From Clostridium acetobutylicum ATCC 824 (GTDB taxonomy: Bacteria; Bacillota; Clostridia; Clostridiales; Clostridiaceae): DNA of 64,000 nucleotides. Numbering within the stretch: position 1 is the first letter of the stretch; each line of letters starts with the position of its first letter. A program made the translations under genes and the position numbers. The DNA lies in the NCBI RefSeq assembly GCF_000008765.1, contig NC_003030.1:1956001-2020000 (forward strand), in the 5' to 3' direction. Positions 50,238-58,258 of the stretch are shown here, one piece after another. The notes under the pieces were generated by a model. That model saw only the letters and a program-made list of their open reading frames with translations. It ran no database searches and was not told the origin of the DNA.

Positions 50238-50250
50238 GGAGATGCGTAAA

Positions 50251-50769
50251 ATGACTGGTGATAAATTAGTTTATGATGGTTGGCTTAAAGTCTACAAAAG
50301 AGATGTGAATGGAAGAACCTATGATATACTTAAAAATTACGATGCAGTATCAGCTTTCATAACAAATGAATTTGATGATGTATTGATGGTAAAACAGTTT
50401 AGAGCCGCTATAATGGATGAAACCCTTGAAATACCAGCTGGTTGCCTTGATATTGCAGGTGAGTCTCCTGAAGACTGTCTTATTCGTGAAATAAAAGAAG
50501 AAACCAATTTAAAAATAGACAAAATAAATTTGAAAAAAATAATATCCTACAAACCAACATTAGGTTTCAGTACAAGTGTATTGCATCTTTATCATGCAAA
50601 AATAAAGAAGTCCGACTTGATTTCTAATAAAGTTAATGATGAGGATGTAAATGAAGTGCTATGGGTAGATAAGAATACTTTTATAGAATATATAAAAAAC
50701 GGCAAAATTTCCGATGGAAAAACCATAATAAGTTATTTATATCTTAGGTGTATGAAAGCAGGACTTTAA
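50251..50769 (+). CDS. NUDIX hydrolase, ADP-ribose pyrophosphatase-like
   Basis: A 172-residue protein of the NUDIX superfamily, closest in layout to ADP-ribose pyrophosphatases (an N-terminal beta strand region, then ALEIPAGCLD-like turn). The Nudix box reads GCLDIAGESPEDCLIREIKEETNL in two parts: the REIKEE core with its metal-binding Glu is intact, but there is one extra residue before the first Glu and Asn replaces the usual Gly after EET. Activity is likely retained. ATG 50251 is nine bases after GAGGAG. A terminator follows. Confidence 0.82.
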   Translation: MTGDKLVYDGWLKVYKRDVNGRTYDILKNYDAVSAFITNEFDDVLMVKQFRAAIMDETLEIPAGCLDIAGESPEDCLIREIKEETNLKIDKINLKKIISYKPTLGFSTSVLHLYHAKIKKSDLISNKVNDEDVNEVLWVDKNTFIEYIKNGKISDGKTIISYLYLRCMKAGL

Positions 50770-50788
50770 TTAAACGTCCTGCTTTTTT
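50757..50788 (+). terminator. Terminator after the NUDIX gene
   Basis: GCAGGAC and GTCCTGC form a 7-bp GC-rich stem with an 11-base loop, followed by six T. Confidence 0.88.
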
Positions 50789-50794
50789 ATTAAA

Positions 50795-50941
50795 CTAAAC
50801 TTTATCATTAAAGAAATCCTTCTGAGTATAAGTCATATTTTTCTTTTCAACCTTACTTTCAGCTGCTCTATTAAAAGCTTTATCTGCTTTTACTTCTTTA
50901 GTTGCTGTATCGTTTTTCTTAATATTATTTCTTCTACTCAT
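50795..50941 (-). CDS. 48-residue hydrophilic protein of unknown function
   Basis: Starts MSRRNNIKKNDTATKEVKAD at ATG 50941, preceded by a strong AAGGAGG. Highly charged and basic at the start, no hydrophobic segment. The longer frame from 51004 begins inside the upstream RNase H gene and is not needed. It follows that gene on the same strand and is likely the last gene of its operon. Not recognised. Confidence 0.6.
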   Translation of the reverse strand: MSRRNNIKKNDTATKEVKADKAFNRAAESKVEKKNMTYTQKDFFNDKV

Positions 50942-50982
50942 TTTATCCTCCTTAATAAAAAGTTCATTAAGGTTATTATGTG

Positions 50983-51720
50983 TTAATTTTTTTTGTATAT
51001 ACAAAAAAGCTTTTCTAAATCACTTTTATAATCCTCTCTTTTTATGTCATGATATGCTGGTGAAAGTTTCTTTTTAGACGTATTATAAACATGAAGATTT
51101 CCTACCTTAGACTCATTAATCCATATTTCTATCATTCCATCACAAGAATTAAATACACCTTTAAAAATGCTATTATATCCTCTATCATTTAGAAAATTCA
51201 CAAAATTCTCGCAAAAATCCTTTAATTCTTCAAAATACGAATCAGAAGCGTTTGGTGGCGTAAGTTTATTTATTACATCTTTTCTATTATCTAAAGGATA
51301 TTCTTCTTCAAGCGTTCCCTTCTTTGCAAGTACATCTGCAGCATCATTCCACTTTATACCTGTATGACTTTTTACCTTAACCCAATTTATATCAATTGTG
51401 CACTTCTCTATAAATTCTTTGAATTCCTGAGTTAAAGGTTTATTTGCCGTATAGTCTCCTTTAGCCCATTTTTCTATATTTTCAAAATCGTAATATACAG
51501 TTACACTATGAATATTATTTTCATCACACCAAGTAAGAGCATGTTCCACTGCCTTTATTTCTCCACCAACCTGTCTAGATCCTGTTGCATAAGTTTCGCA
51601 AACTCTACCATAGATCTTCTTTATACACTCACCATTCTTTAAAATAACAGCTCCGTATCCAACTTTGTCATCTAAATATGAACCATCAGAATATATTTTA
51701 AAATTGTCCAACCGCCTCAC
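50983..51720 (-). CDS. RNase H family protein with C-terminal extension
   Basis: A 245-residue protein whose first ~135 residues are a type I ribonuclease H domain. The four metal-binding carboxylates are Asp12 (YSDGSY), Glu54 (GGEIKAVEHAL), Asp78 (YYDFENI) and Asp126 (WNDAADVLA), so it should cut RNA in RNA-DNA hybrids. The ~110-residue C-terminal part is unrecognised. It starts at GTG 51720 with AAAGG close upstream. It follows the VWA gene by 15 bases and appears to be in the MoxR/VWA operon. Confidence 0.85.
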   Translation of the reverse strand: MRRLDNFKIYSDGSYLDDKVGYGAVILKNGECIKKIYGRVCETYATGSRQVGGEIKAVEHALTWCDENNIHSVTVYYDFENIEKWAKGDYTANKPLTQEFKEFIEKCTIDINWVKVKSHTGIKWNDAADVLAKKGTLEEEYPLDNRKDVINKLTPPNASDSYFEELKDFCENFVNFLNDRGYNSIFKGVFNSCDGMIEIWINESKVGNLHVYNTSKKKLSPAYHDIKREDYKSDLEKLFCIYKKN

Positions 51721-51735
51721 ATACCTTTCAAAATC

Positions 51736-53106
51736 CTATTTAGCCCATTCGTTGTTTACCCATTCTCCTCTGTTAAATAGTATATCTTTATAAGGCTCTA
51801 AAGTTTCAACCACTTCATTTTTTAGTTTTTTTACTTCTCCGCATTTTTTAACCAATGATAAATCACCCTTAGCACCGGTAAGAACCCACATCAGCTTTTT
51901 AACCTTAGGTCTAAAGACTAACTCCTGTTCTCCCATACCATCAGTGAAATATATTAAAAAACAATCCTCCATTCTGTTCTTATGAAGATATTCAAAAACA
52001 GGTGAAAAACTTGTTCCTCCTTTGGTATCTAGCTTTTTTTTCATGTCCCTTGGTTTACTTACCCTATACATTCTTCTAACAATATTATCACATTCTATTA
52101 TTGTGAGCTCATAATTTTTATTTTTTAATATATCGAATATTTCAGTCATCGCAGCATCTATTTCAGCATCTGTCATACTTCCACTTATATCAATAGCAAC
52201 AACTATTTTAATTATATGGTCTGACAGTTTTCCTCTTAAATCCATTCTATAGGGCTGACGTCTATCTTTTCTTGTTATTGTTTTTTTATATCCCTTTGGT
52301 AGAGTACCAATAGCTTTTTTTAAATACATTTGCCAGGATATTTCAGCTTTTTTATTCATATCATCAAGATATTCTTGAACTCTTTTAGGAATTCTTCCCT
52401 TTGCTGAATTTCTTATAATTTTATTTTTTAGCTCATCTATTTGGTTTTCATAACCTCTGTTATATGATTCACTCCAAGTTTTATGAATATTCATTTCATC
52501 AAAATTTTTATATATCTTACTACTTCCTTTAACTCCATTTATCTTATCTTTCTTTTTTTTATTTATATTTTCCTGTATAACTTTTACATAATACTCAAGC
52601 GGTTTGTCATATTTAAGTTCCGTTATATTATACTCCAATTTAACATTTTCTATATTTAAAGACCAAGGTGGAAGCGAATTGATATATTGATTTATTGATA
52701 CATCCATACCTGTATTTATGGCAAGACTGCTATATTTTTTGCTAAGCTTTTCGGCTCTTTTTATATGGTTATACATTATATGATAAATTTCATGTTTTAT
52801 AAGAGCCTTCATTTCACTTATAGAACAGTTTAAAAATATATGAGGGTTAAAATACATTGTAAAGTATGATAGTGATGCTTTAGTTTCACAGGCAGATGCA
52901 ATATCTTCCCTTATATCTCTTTTTATTTGTATCAAAAATAGAGCAAAAAAATTATCTTCTCCATTCATTAGATCGAAATTTATTTCTTCAATAAATCTTA
53001 AAAACTTTTTTCTAAATTCTTCTGTGAATTTGCTATCCTCTGTTTCATTAAGTTCTCTCAAAAGATCTTTTCTTACATCATCTATAGTAGTATTCAATTT
53101 AATCAA
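51736..53106 (-). CDS. VWA-like protein with putative metallopeptidase domain (DUF2201 type)
   Basis: A 456-residue protein. The N-terminal part carries HEIYH at residues 105-109, a zinc-metallopeptidase HExxH. The C-terminal part is a von Willebrand A domain whose metal-ion-dependent adhesion site is intact: AIDISGSMTD (DxSxS), KGGTSFSP (Thr) and YFTDGMGE (Asp). Such VWA proteins pair with MoxR ATPases. It overlaps the preceding AAA+ gene by four bases, implying translational coupling. Substrate unknown. Confidence 0.85.
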   Translation of the reverse strand: MIKLNTTIDDVRKDLLRELNETEDSKFTEEFRKKFLRFIEEINFDLMNGEDNFFALFLIQIKRDIREDIASACETKASLSYFTMYFNPHIFLNCSISEMKALIKHEIYHIMYNHIKRAEKLSKKYSSLAINTGMDVSINQYINSLPPWSLNIENVKLEYNITELKYDKPLEYYVKVIQENINKKKKDKINGVKGSSKIYKNFDEMNIHKTWSESYNRGYENQIDELKNKIIRNSAKGRIPKRVQEYLDDMNKKAEISWQMYLKKAIGTLPKGYKKTITRKDRRQPYRMDLRGKLSDHIIKIVVAIDISGSMTDAEIDAAMTEIFDILKNKNYELTIIECDNIVRRMYRVSKPRDMKKKLDTKGGTSFSPVFEYLHKNRMEDCFLIYFTDGMGEQELVFRPKVKKLMWVLTGAKGDLSLVKKCGEVKKLKNEVVETLEPYKDILFNRGEWVNNEWAK

Positions 53107-54236
53107 TCCTCTATTCCTTCATACATGAGAAAAAAGTTCTCTAAAAAGCTAGTATTCTCCAAAAACTCCTTGTACAATTTTTTTGAAGAATCACTCTTTA
53201 TATTCTGCATTATTCCAAGCTTAAGATCATTTGGATAAAGGCTTAAAAATTCAGAAAAAATCTCCACCTCTCTACTTCTATCCTCTTTATTTTCAAGATA
53301 AAATAAAATATTTTTAGCTGATAGAAATAATCTAGAATGACTTTCTTTTCTTATCCTATCCTTTATATCTTCACTTATACAATCATTTGCAAATATATCT
53401 TCAGGTGTTAAAAGAGGGCTCTTACTTTCATCTATATAATTTATAAAATCTTGAGCTATTGAAGTACCTACATTTCCACGAATGAGATTATAAAATATAT
53501 TTCTAGATACCTTTGTTTTCTTTTTAATATAAGCCTTATAGATATTAGAAACTCTCTCCCAACTTCTTGGAGTTGCCTTTATTGATTCCTTTGAATTAGG
53601 TGTACTCAAATACTCAGGAAAACTAGCTATAAATCCAAGTATATCCTCATGAATTCTACTTTCACCGTTTATTCTTTCATGTCCCCACTCAATCCAATTA
53701 TTAACATCTGATTCAAGATAAATCCATACAAATCTATCTTCTTGAGCTGGATCCATATCATTTACTTGATAATCACTTTCTTCAAATTCATCATATTTAC
53801 TAGACGGATTCATAGCCGCAATAACAGTAATATTGTCCTTTAATTTATATCCATTTATTTCTCTATTTAAAATTATATTCATTATTTCTTGTTGAACACT
53901 ATGCTCGCATCTATTTATTTCATCTATGAAAAGAAGTACTTTTTGGTTTGGATTATTTTTTAAGATCTCATCTATTTTAATAAACTTATAATAAGCAGCA
54001 TATACCGTTTTTTTAATTAGTGATTTTTCATCTCCATAGTCTTGAACTACAGGAAGTCCACCAATTTCTCCTTCTTTTAATAAGTTACCATCTATATTAA
54101 TGTAATAATACTCTTCATCTTTGGAAAGCTTTTTTACTAATGAAGTTTTACCAATTCCACTTTCCCCAACCAAAAGAGGTACTGCTTTAGATTCTAGAAC
54201 AAGTTTTATTCCTTCCAATGCTTCTTTAAAATTCAT
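53103..54236 (-). CDS. MoxR-type AAA+ ATPase
   Basis: A 377-residue AAA+ protein. Walker A is GESGIGKTS near residue 24, Walker B is LLFIDEINR with the sensor region VIAAMNPSSKYDEF, and arginine-finger segments follow. The C-terminal ~150 residues form a helical lid with no further motif. MoxR ATPases act with VWA proteins as chaperones that assemble or remodel complexes, often with metal cofactors; RavA-ViaA in E. coli is a related example. Its VWA partner overlaps it downstream and a repeat protein precedes it by 11 bases. Confidence 0.87.
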   Translation of the reverse strand: MNFKEALEGIKLVLESKAVPLLVGESGIGKTSLVKKLSKDEEYYYINIDGNLLKEGEIGGLPVVQDYGDEKSLIKKTVYAAYYKFIKIDEILKNNPNQKVLLFIDEINRCEHSVQQEIMNIILNREINGYKLKDNITVIAAMNPSSKYDEFEESDYQVNDMDPAQEDRFVWIYLESDVNNWIEWGHERINGESRIHEDILGFIASFPEYLSTPNSKESIKATPRSWERVSNIYKAYIKKKTKVSRNIFYNLIRGNVGTSIAQDFINYIDESKSPLLTPEDIFANDCISEDIKDRIRKESHSRLFLSAKNILFYLENKEDRSREVEIFSEFLSLYPNDLKLGIMQNIKSDSSKKLYKEFLENTSFLENFFLMYEGIED

Positions 54237-54247
54237 ATTAGCACTCC

Positions 54248-54886
54248 TTACATTGACAATTTATAATCTACCGTGTACATTTTTGCTTTTTTACTTCCAT
54301 ACTTATGTATAAATTTTATTTTATCTATATTTATTGCTGAAGTTTCCAAGAAATCTACTATATATTCTCTGTTAATTTCATCACTCGCCAATTTATCGCA
54401 TAAAATACTTTTCAATATATCTTGATTTTCAAATTTTATATATTTTAAAACTCTTACATTGCTTTTTACAAGTTCAATTTTCTCTTCTTCACTCATGTTT
54501 CCTATATACATAACTGCTTCTTCATTTTTTTTCGCTGCAATTCTCTTTATCTCAAAAGGAGCATTATCCATGTACTTTATTGCTTCCCAATTTAACTCTA
54601 CTGCCTTCATCATTACCTTATAAGATGGTTTTTTTATGTATCTAATAGAATCCCAATTAGTTTTTAAAGCTTCAATTTGTATATCTTCACTTGGATTTTC
54701 AATATATTGAATCGCCCACCCTTTAGCTTTAACAGCACTTTCAATCACATTTTTTGTTGGATTATTTATAAGTTTTAATGTATTCCAAGCCTTCTTAACA
54801 CATAAAATACATAATTCTTCACTAGGACTATCTATCTTTTCTATAAGCCAAGGATTTTTTTGTATATCATTAACATCGTACTTCAT
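54248..54886 (-). CDS. Protein with tandem 22-residue repeats (DUF4116-like)
   Basis: A 212-residue protein built from about six consecutive units of 22 residues, for example NPTKNVIESAVKAKGWAIQY, NPSEDIQIEALKTNWDSIRY and KPSYKVMMKAVELNWEAIKY, each a predicted helix-turn-helix hairpin starting with N/K-P-S. This resembles DUF4116 repeats and an alpha-solenoid fold used for protein binding. It opens the MoxR/VWA operon. ATG 54886 has no good ribosome site; an AAGGAGG lies about 45 bases upstream without a usable start. Confidence 0.75.
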   Translation of the reverse strand: MKYDVNDIQKNPWLIEKIDSPSEELCILCVKKAWNTLKLINNPTKNVIESAVKAKGWAIQYIENPSEDIQIEALKTNWDSIRYIKKPSYKVMMKAVELNWEAIKYMDNAPFEIKRIAAKKNEEAVMYIGNMSEEEKIELVKSNVRVLKYIKFENQDILKSILCDKLASDEINREYIVDFLETSAINIDKIKFIHKYGSKKAKMYTVDYKLSM

Positions 54887-54961
54887 AACTTTTTTTAGTC
54901 AGTGCTATTTTAAGATCACTTACTAAACTAAACCTCCTTAAAATAATTAAATATTTCGCAC

Positions 54962-55027
54962 ATTATCATCTTAATAATGATTATTTGTTGATAATAGTAA
55001 TTATATCATATATTTTTTTCACTTCAA
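54962..55027 (-). promoter_or_regulatory. Promoter and nested dyad upstream of the repeat/MoxR/VWA operon
   Basis: On the minus strand TTGAAG (55022-55027) and TATAAT (55000-55005) are 16 bases apart. Just downstream is a nested dyad: outer arms ATTATCA (54962-54968) and TGATAAT (54989-54995), concentric with the palindrome AATAATGATTATT (54973-54985), a layout like a repressor operator (Fur-like in composition). The rest of 54887-55190 holds nothing I recognise. Confidence 0.5.
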
Positions 55028-55190
55028 GTATATAACTAGCAAAAAAGGATTCTTATACCCTTCCCTCATATTATTTTATACTAAACTCTTCTGATTTTAA
55101 AGATACATTTAGTGTAACAATTATTTCAATCCATAAATATGTTAATATTGAGACTTGTTGATATTCTCACATACACTGGAGGTGCTTATA

Positions 55191-56177
55191 TTGAATTATG
55201 AAATTATAGACTGTATCGACAGCGGAACAGAATACTGTCCATGTCATCTTGCTGAATCAGGAAACTGTATACTTTGTTCTCAGCTTAACGGGAAGGATTT
55301 CTGTGACTGCGTCAATTGGAAAGGTGTTTGCATATATCAGGAATATACCTGGAACCACAATAAAGCCAAAAAGGAAAGGAGTGAGTGTATTTGTAAAATA
55401 ATAAAAAGAGAAGAAATTGACAATAATTTAATTGTACTTACAATTTTCATAAGAAAAAAACTAGCAGAGGACTTACTGTATCCTGGAAGCTACGTTTTTT
55501 TAAGACCTACTAAAAGCTCAAGATATTACAGCTCTCCAATTTCTATTATGGAAGCCTCCTCTGACGAAAATATAATAAAAGTTATAATTGAGGTCAAAGG
55601 AATAAAAACAAAAAGCATAAATGAATTAAAAGAAAAAGATGACATAGTATTAAAAGGACCTTACTGGAATGGTGTTTTAGGATTAAAAAATATACATTCA
55701 GCTAAAGAAGGTATTTCTCTCATAATAGCTAGAGGGATTGGTGAGGCTCCTATAGTACCTATAATGAAGAAACTATATTCTAATGGAAATAAGGTAGTAG
55801 TCATTGCCGATAGAGGTAAATTTAAAGCTAATCTCATAGATAAATATCTTGAAGAATTCAGTTCAGAAACCTATAATTTCAATACTCTTAACAAAGATGG
55901 AGAGCTTCCTGAAGATTTTAAAGATTTCTTGTTGAATTTTATTAGATATAATAAGGTAAATTTAATTCACATTTCTGGCCCCAATATACTAACAAGCAAA
56001 ATCCTAGATGTTGTAGATGAAGATATTAAAATATCATGTTCTAACAATGCAAAAATGTGCTGTGGCGAGGGTATTTGTGGAGCATGTAGTAATATTTATG
56101 ATGACGATAAAATGAAAAGAATGTGTAAGGTTCAAATAGATCCAAGATATCTTTTTAAGGGACTTAGAAGTATTTAA
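55191..56177 (+). CDS. PyrK-like FAD/NAD-binding iron-sulfur oxidoreductase subunit
   Basis: A 328-residue protein of the ferredoxin-NADP reductase superfamily resembling dihydroorotate dehydrogenase electron-transfer subunits. An unusual Cys-rich N-terminus (YCPCHLAESGNCILCSQLNG, then DFCDCVNWKGVC) precedes the FAD domain (about residues 65-160; SSRYYSSPISIM), the NAD domain (ARGIGEAPIVPIM) and a C-terminal [2Fe-2S] site (CSNNAKMCCGEGICGACS). TTG 55191 is six bases after GGAGGTG. It precedes the split FAD oxidoreductase by 27 bases, so the two probably form one electron-transfer complex that is not pyrimidine-related. Confidence 0.82.
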   Translation: MNYEIIDCIDSGTEYCPCHLAESGNCILCSQLNGKDFCDCVNWKGVCIYQEYTWNHNKAKKERSECICKIIKREEIDNNLIVLTIFIRKKLAEDLLYPGSYVFLRPTKSSRYYSSPISIMEASSDENIIKVIIEVKGIKTKSINELKEKDDIVLKGPYWNGVLGLKNIHSAKEGISLIIARGIGEAPIVPIMKKLYSNGNKVVVIADRGKFKANLIDKYLEEFSSETYNFNTLNKDGELPEDFKDFLLNFIRYNKVNLIHISGPNILTSKILDVVDEDIKISCSNNAKMCCGEGICGACSNIYDDDKMKRMCKVQIDPRYLFKGLRSI

Positions 56178-56204
56178 TTAATAATTATTTGGAGGTAATT
56201 TTTA

Positions 56205-56486
56205 ATGAAAGTTATAATTATAGGTGCTGGCTGGGCTGGAGCTGCTGCTGCTATAACTGCAAAAAAGGCTGGAGCAGATGTTATAGTTTATGAAAAAACC
56301 GATATGATTTTGGGCTTGGGAAATGTTGGAGGACTCATGCGAAATAACGGCCGTTACACTGCAGCCGAAGAATTAATTGCACTTGGAGCTGGAGATCTTA
56401 TTAATATAACAGATGCCAATACAAGGCATAAGAATATTGATTTTCCTGGTCATAAACATGCTTGGTTTAATATATTGCTACATTAA
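56205..56486 (+). pseudogene. FAD oxidoreductase, N-terminal fragment (interrupted gene)
   Basis: ATG 56205 with GGAGG upstream opens a flavoprotein with Rossmann motif IIGAGWAGAAAA. Genuine sequence runs to HAW at codons 85-87 (CATGCTTGGTT, 56457-56467); the last six codons come from the inserted element. The continuation is at 59851 in the same frame, so precise removal of 56457-59850 would rejoin the gene. The PyrK-like gene is directly upstream. In its present state it yields only the FAD-binding beta-alpha-beta unit. Confidence 0.88.
56457..56478. repeat. Left attachment junction (attL)
   Basis: Core CATGCTTGGTT (56457-56467) followed by the element arm TTTAATATATTGC (56466-56478). Sequence to the left is the chromosomal oxidoreductase gene. 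Confidence 0.85.
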
Positions 56487-56656
56487 TTATTATAACATTA
56501 TAATTACATATCATTATTACTTATTTATTAATAAAGCATATAAAATAGCATTTGGTATAATCCAAATGCTAAATGTTTAACTAATTTGTACCACTGTTTT
56601 CCGTTGTAGTTGTTGTATTTGAAGTAGTATCTGTGCTGTCCGTATTTTTTGTTGTA

Positions 56657-57325
56657 TCAACCCGTAGTTGCTGTATTAGCAATTTTTATAGCCACATCTA
56701 AATCGGTATTTAATTTATTTAAAGCATCTAATCTTGCTTGCATTTTACCTATCACCTTATCCATAGAAATTAGTGCATTATTAAAATCTTGTCCTTTTAC
56801 CTTTGCCTGAACTTCTGAAACTTCACTGCTTATTTCACTTGTTTCTTCAACCTTATTACTATCAACTTGAAGTGTATCTGAAAGTGTTATAAGAGAATTT
56901 ATTTCATCTTCAGGTAATGTTTTTTTGCCTGCCTGAAGATCAAGTATAATTGAAGATAACTGATTTTCCTTCTGCTCAATCTGCTGTTTTAATACTATAG
57001 TTTGTTGCCTTATCTGTTTCATTTCATCGTGTTTTGCCTTCATCTCTGATTTAAAGGTAGCTATTTCTTGTGCCTTAGTGTCCTTTTTTTCCTTTGCCTC
57101 TATCTTTTGATTAACCTGGTTTGTAGTGCTTGGACTAACATTTTTACTTTCAACTTTTACTGCCTGATTGGCTTGTGATTTCATTTCCTGCTTTTGTTCC
57201 TGCTGCTTAGGATTCACAGCATTACTGTTTTTCCCATGAGCGTCTTCATTACCTTTTGCAAAAACTGCTGTAGGAAATGTTATAGCCAAAGTCAATGTAA
57301 GCACTAATAATCTTCTTTTGTTCAT
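56657..57325 (-). CDS. Secreted coiled-coil protein, C-terminus shifted by one base
   Basis: A 222-residue protein with a signal peptide (MNKRRLLVLTLTLAITFPTA, cleavage after VFA) and a Gln/Lys/Glu-rich mature part predicted to form coiled coils around residues 85-130 and 170-210. ATG 57325 has a ribosome site upstream. It ends NTATTG at a GGG run. If one base is skipped there, the frame continues for about 24 more codons as a Thr/Asn/Ser-rich tail (DTTKNTDSTDTTSN, then TTTTTENSGTN), a natural-looking C-terminus, so a single-base indel is likely. Function unknown. Confidence 0.7.
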   Translation of the reverse strand: MNKRRLLVLTLTLAITFPTAVFAKGNEDAHGKNSNAVNPKQQEQKQEMKSQANQAVKVESKNVSPSTTNQVNQKIEAKEKKDTKAQEIATFKSEMKAKHDEMKQIRQQTIVLKQQIEQKENQLSSIILDLQAGKKTLPEDEINSLITLSDTLQVDSNKVEETSEISSEVSEVQAKVKGQDFNNALISMDKVIGKMQARLDALNKLNTDLDVAIKIANTATTG

Positions 57326-57352
57326 ATTATTTCCTCCTTGCCATTTATAATT

Positions 57353-57673
57353 TTATTTTATATAACTTAAATCAATATCACTTGGATCTTGAATAGACTT
57401 CAAAGCGTTATTCATGTTTTTTAATGCAGAATTTAGCTTCTGATTCACTTGTTTTTTTTGTTCAGTTGACAATTGTACTGAAGGCTTCACCTCTGACTTA
57501 TACGTACCAGAATTAGAACTGCTACTAGTTGTAATATTAGCATTTTTCTTTACATCTACCAAAGCGCTTTTTGAAGCTTTACTATTGTTTTTCAAACTAT
57601 CTGAAGATTTATTCGTACAAGCAGAAAAAGTTATTGATAATAAAATTAGCATTGCTAATATTTTTTTGTTCAT
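57353..57673 (-). CDS. Small lipoprotein of unknown function
   Basis: A 106-residue protein with a lipoprotein signal peptide and lipobox FSAC (Cys19), then a Ser/Asn-rich linker and a helical C-terminal region (STEQKKQVNQKLNSALKNMN). ATG 57673 has GGAGG upstream (AAAGGAGGAAAG). It lies 27 bases before the secreted coiled-coil gene on the same strand, so the two form an operon of exported element cargo. Not recognised further. Confidence 0.72.
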   Translation of the reverse strand: MNKKILAMLILLSITFSACTNKSSDSLKNNSKASKSALVDVKKNANITTSSSSNSGTYKSEVKPSVQLSTEQKKQVNQKLNSALKNMNNALKSIQDPSDIDLSYIK

Positions 57674-58003
57674 GTCTTTCCTCCTTTTTCAACATTTTTC
57701 GAGCTATACAGTATTATTTTCGTAATCTTTTCTAAAAAATTTATTATGCTTTTAATAATTACAAATTTATATTTACAATTATTTTCAAAAAAAAAAAAAA
57801 ACAAATCACACTTTTAATATTTACTGCATAAAATGTATTTGATATTTATTTTACTAGTTACTCTTTGCTTTTAATTTCTAGGAATGCTTAAGTACCATGA
57901 AATTATGGATTCATAAATTTATTAATAGCTAACTGATTTTATTAAAGCAGTTAGCTATATTTTAAGTTGATTAATTTTTGTACTTAAGTATATTAAAATA
58001 CCA
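57674..58003. other. AT-rich intergenic stretch with one hairpin
   Basis: Contains a run of 15 A near 57786 and a perfect 11-bp hairpin, ATAGCTAACTG (57925-57935) with CAGTTAGCTAT (57948-57958), probably the terminator of the small minus-strand ORF. No gene seen. Confidence 0.5.
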
Positions 58004-58180
58004 CTACTTTGAGCTATCCATAGCCTTTTTTAATTCTTCAATAAATTTGTTAATTTCCTCTGAGTCTAATTTCTTCTTTATATAAGAAATAAAATAAAGT
58101 GAAGCTCTTTTATGATATTCTGCCTCATTTTCTGCTGTTGGATAATATACTTTTAGATGTATATTCTTATTATCTCCCAT
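58004..58180 (-). CDS. 58-residue protein divergent from the recombinase
   Basis: ATG 58180 has GGGAGG upstream and the product begins MGDNKNIHLKVYYPTAENEA, followed by a helical charged half ending EELKKAMDSSK. It is too short for length-based calling but the ribosome site, composition and own terminator hairpin support it. It starts 79 bases from the divergent recombinase gene inside the same element. Small element-encoded partners of large serine recombinases are often directionality factors; this is the only candidate here, but the role is inference. Not recognised by family. Confidence 0.65.
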   Translation of the reverse strand: MGDNKNIHLKVYYPTAENEAEYHKRASLYFISYIKKKLDSEEINKFIEELKKAMDSSK

Positions 58181-58258
58181 AGCATCACAACCTCCCTTAT
58201 TCTTTATGCTTAACAGCTACAATTATTCTTTATATTTTAATAATAGAGGTGATATTAA

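Noticed and set aside
55170-55177. CATACACT resembling a sigma-E -10 before the PyrK-like gene
   Set aside because: It abuts the ribosome site, so the transcript would begin inside the Shine-Dalgarno, and no -35 lies 14-15 bases upstream.
57785-57800. Run of about 15 A in the recombinase element
   Set aside because: A simple homopolymer in an AT-rich intergenic region; no insertion-sequence scar or repeat accompanies it.
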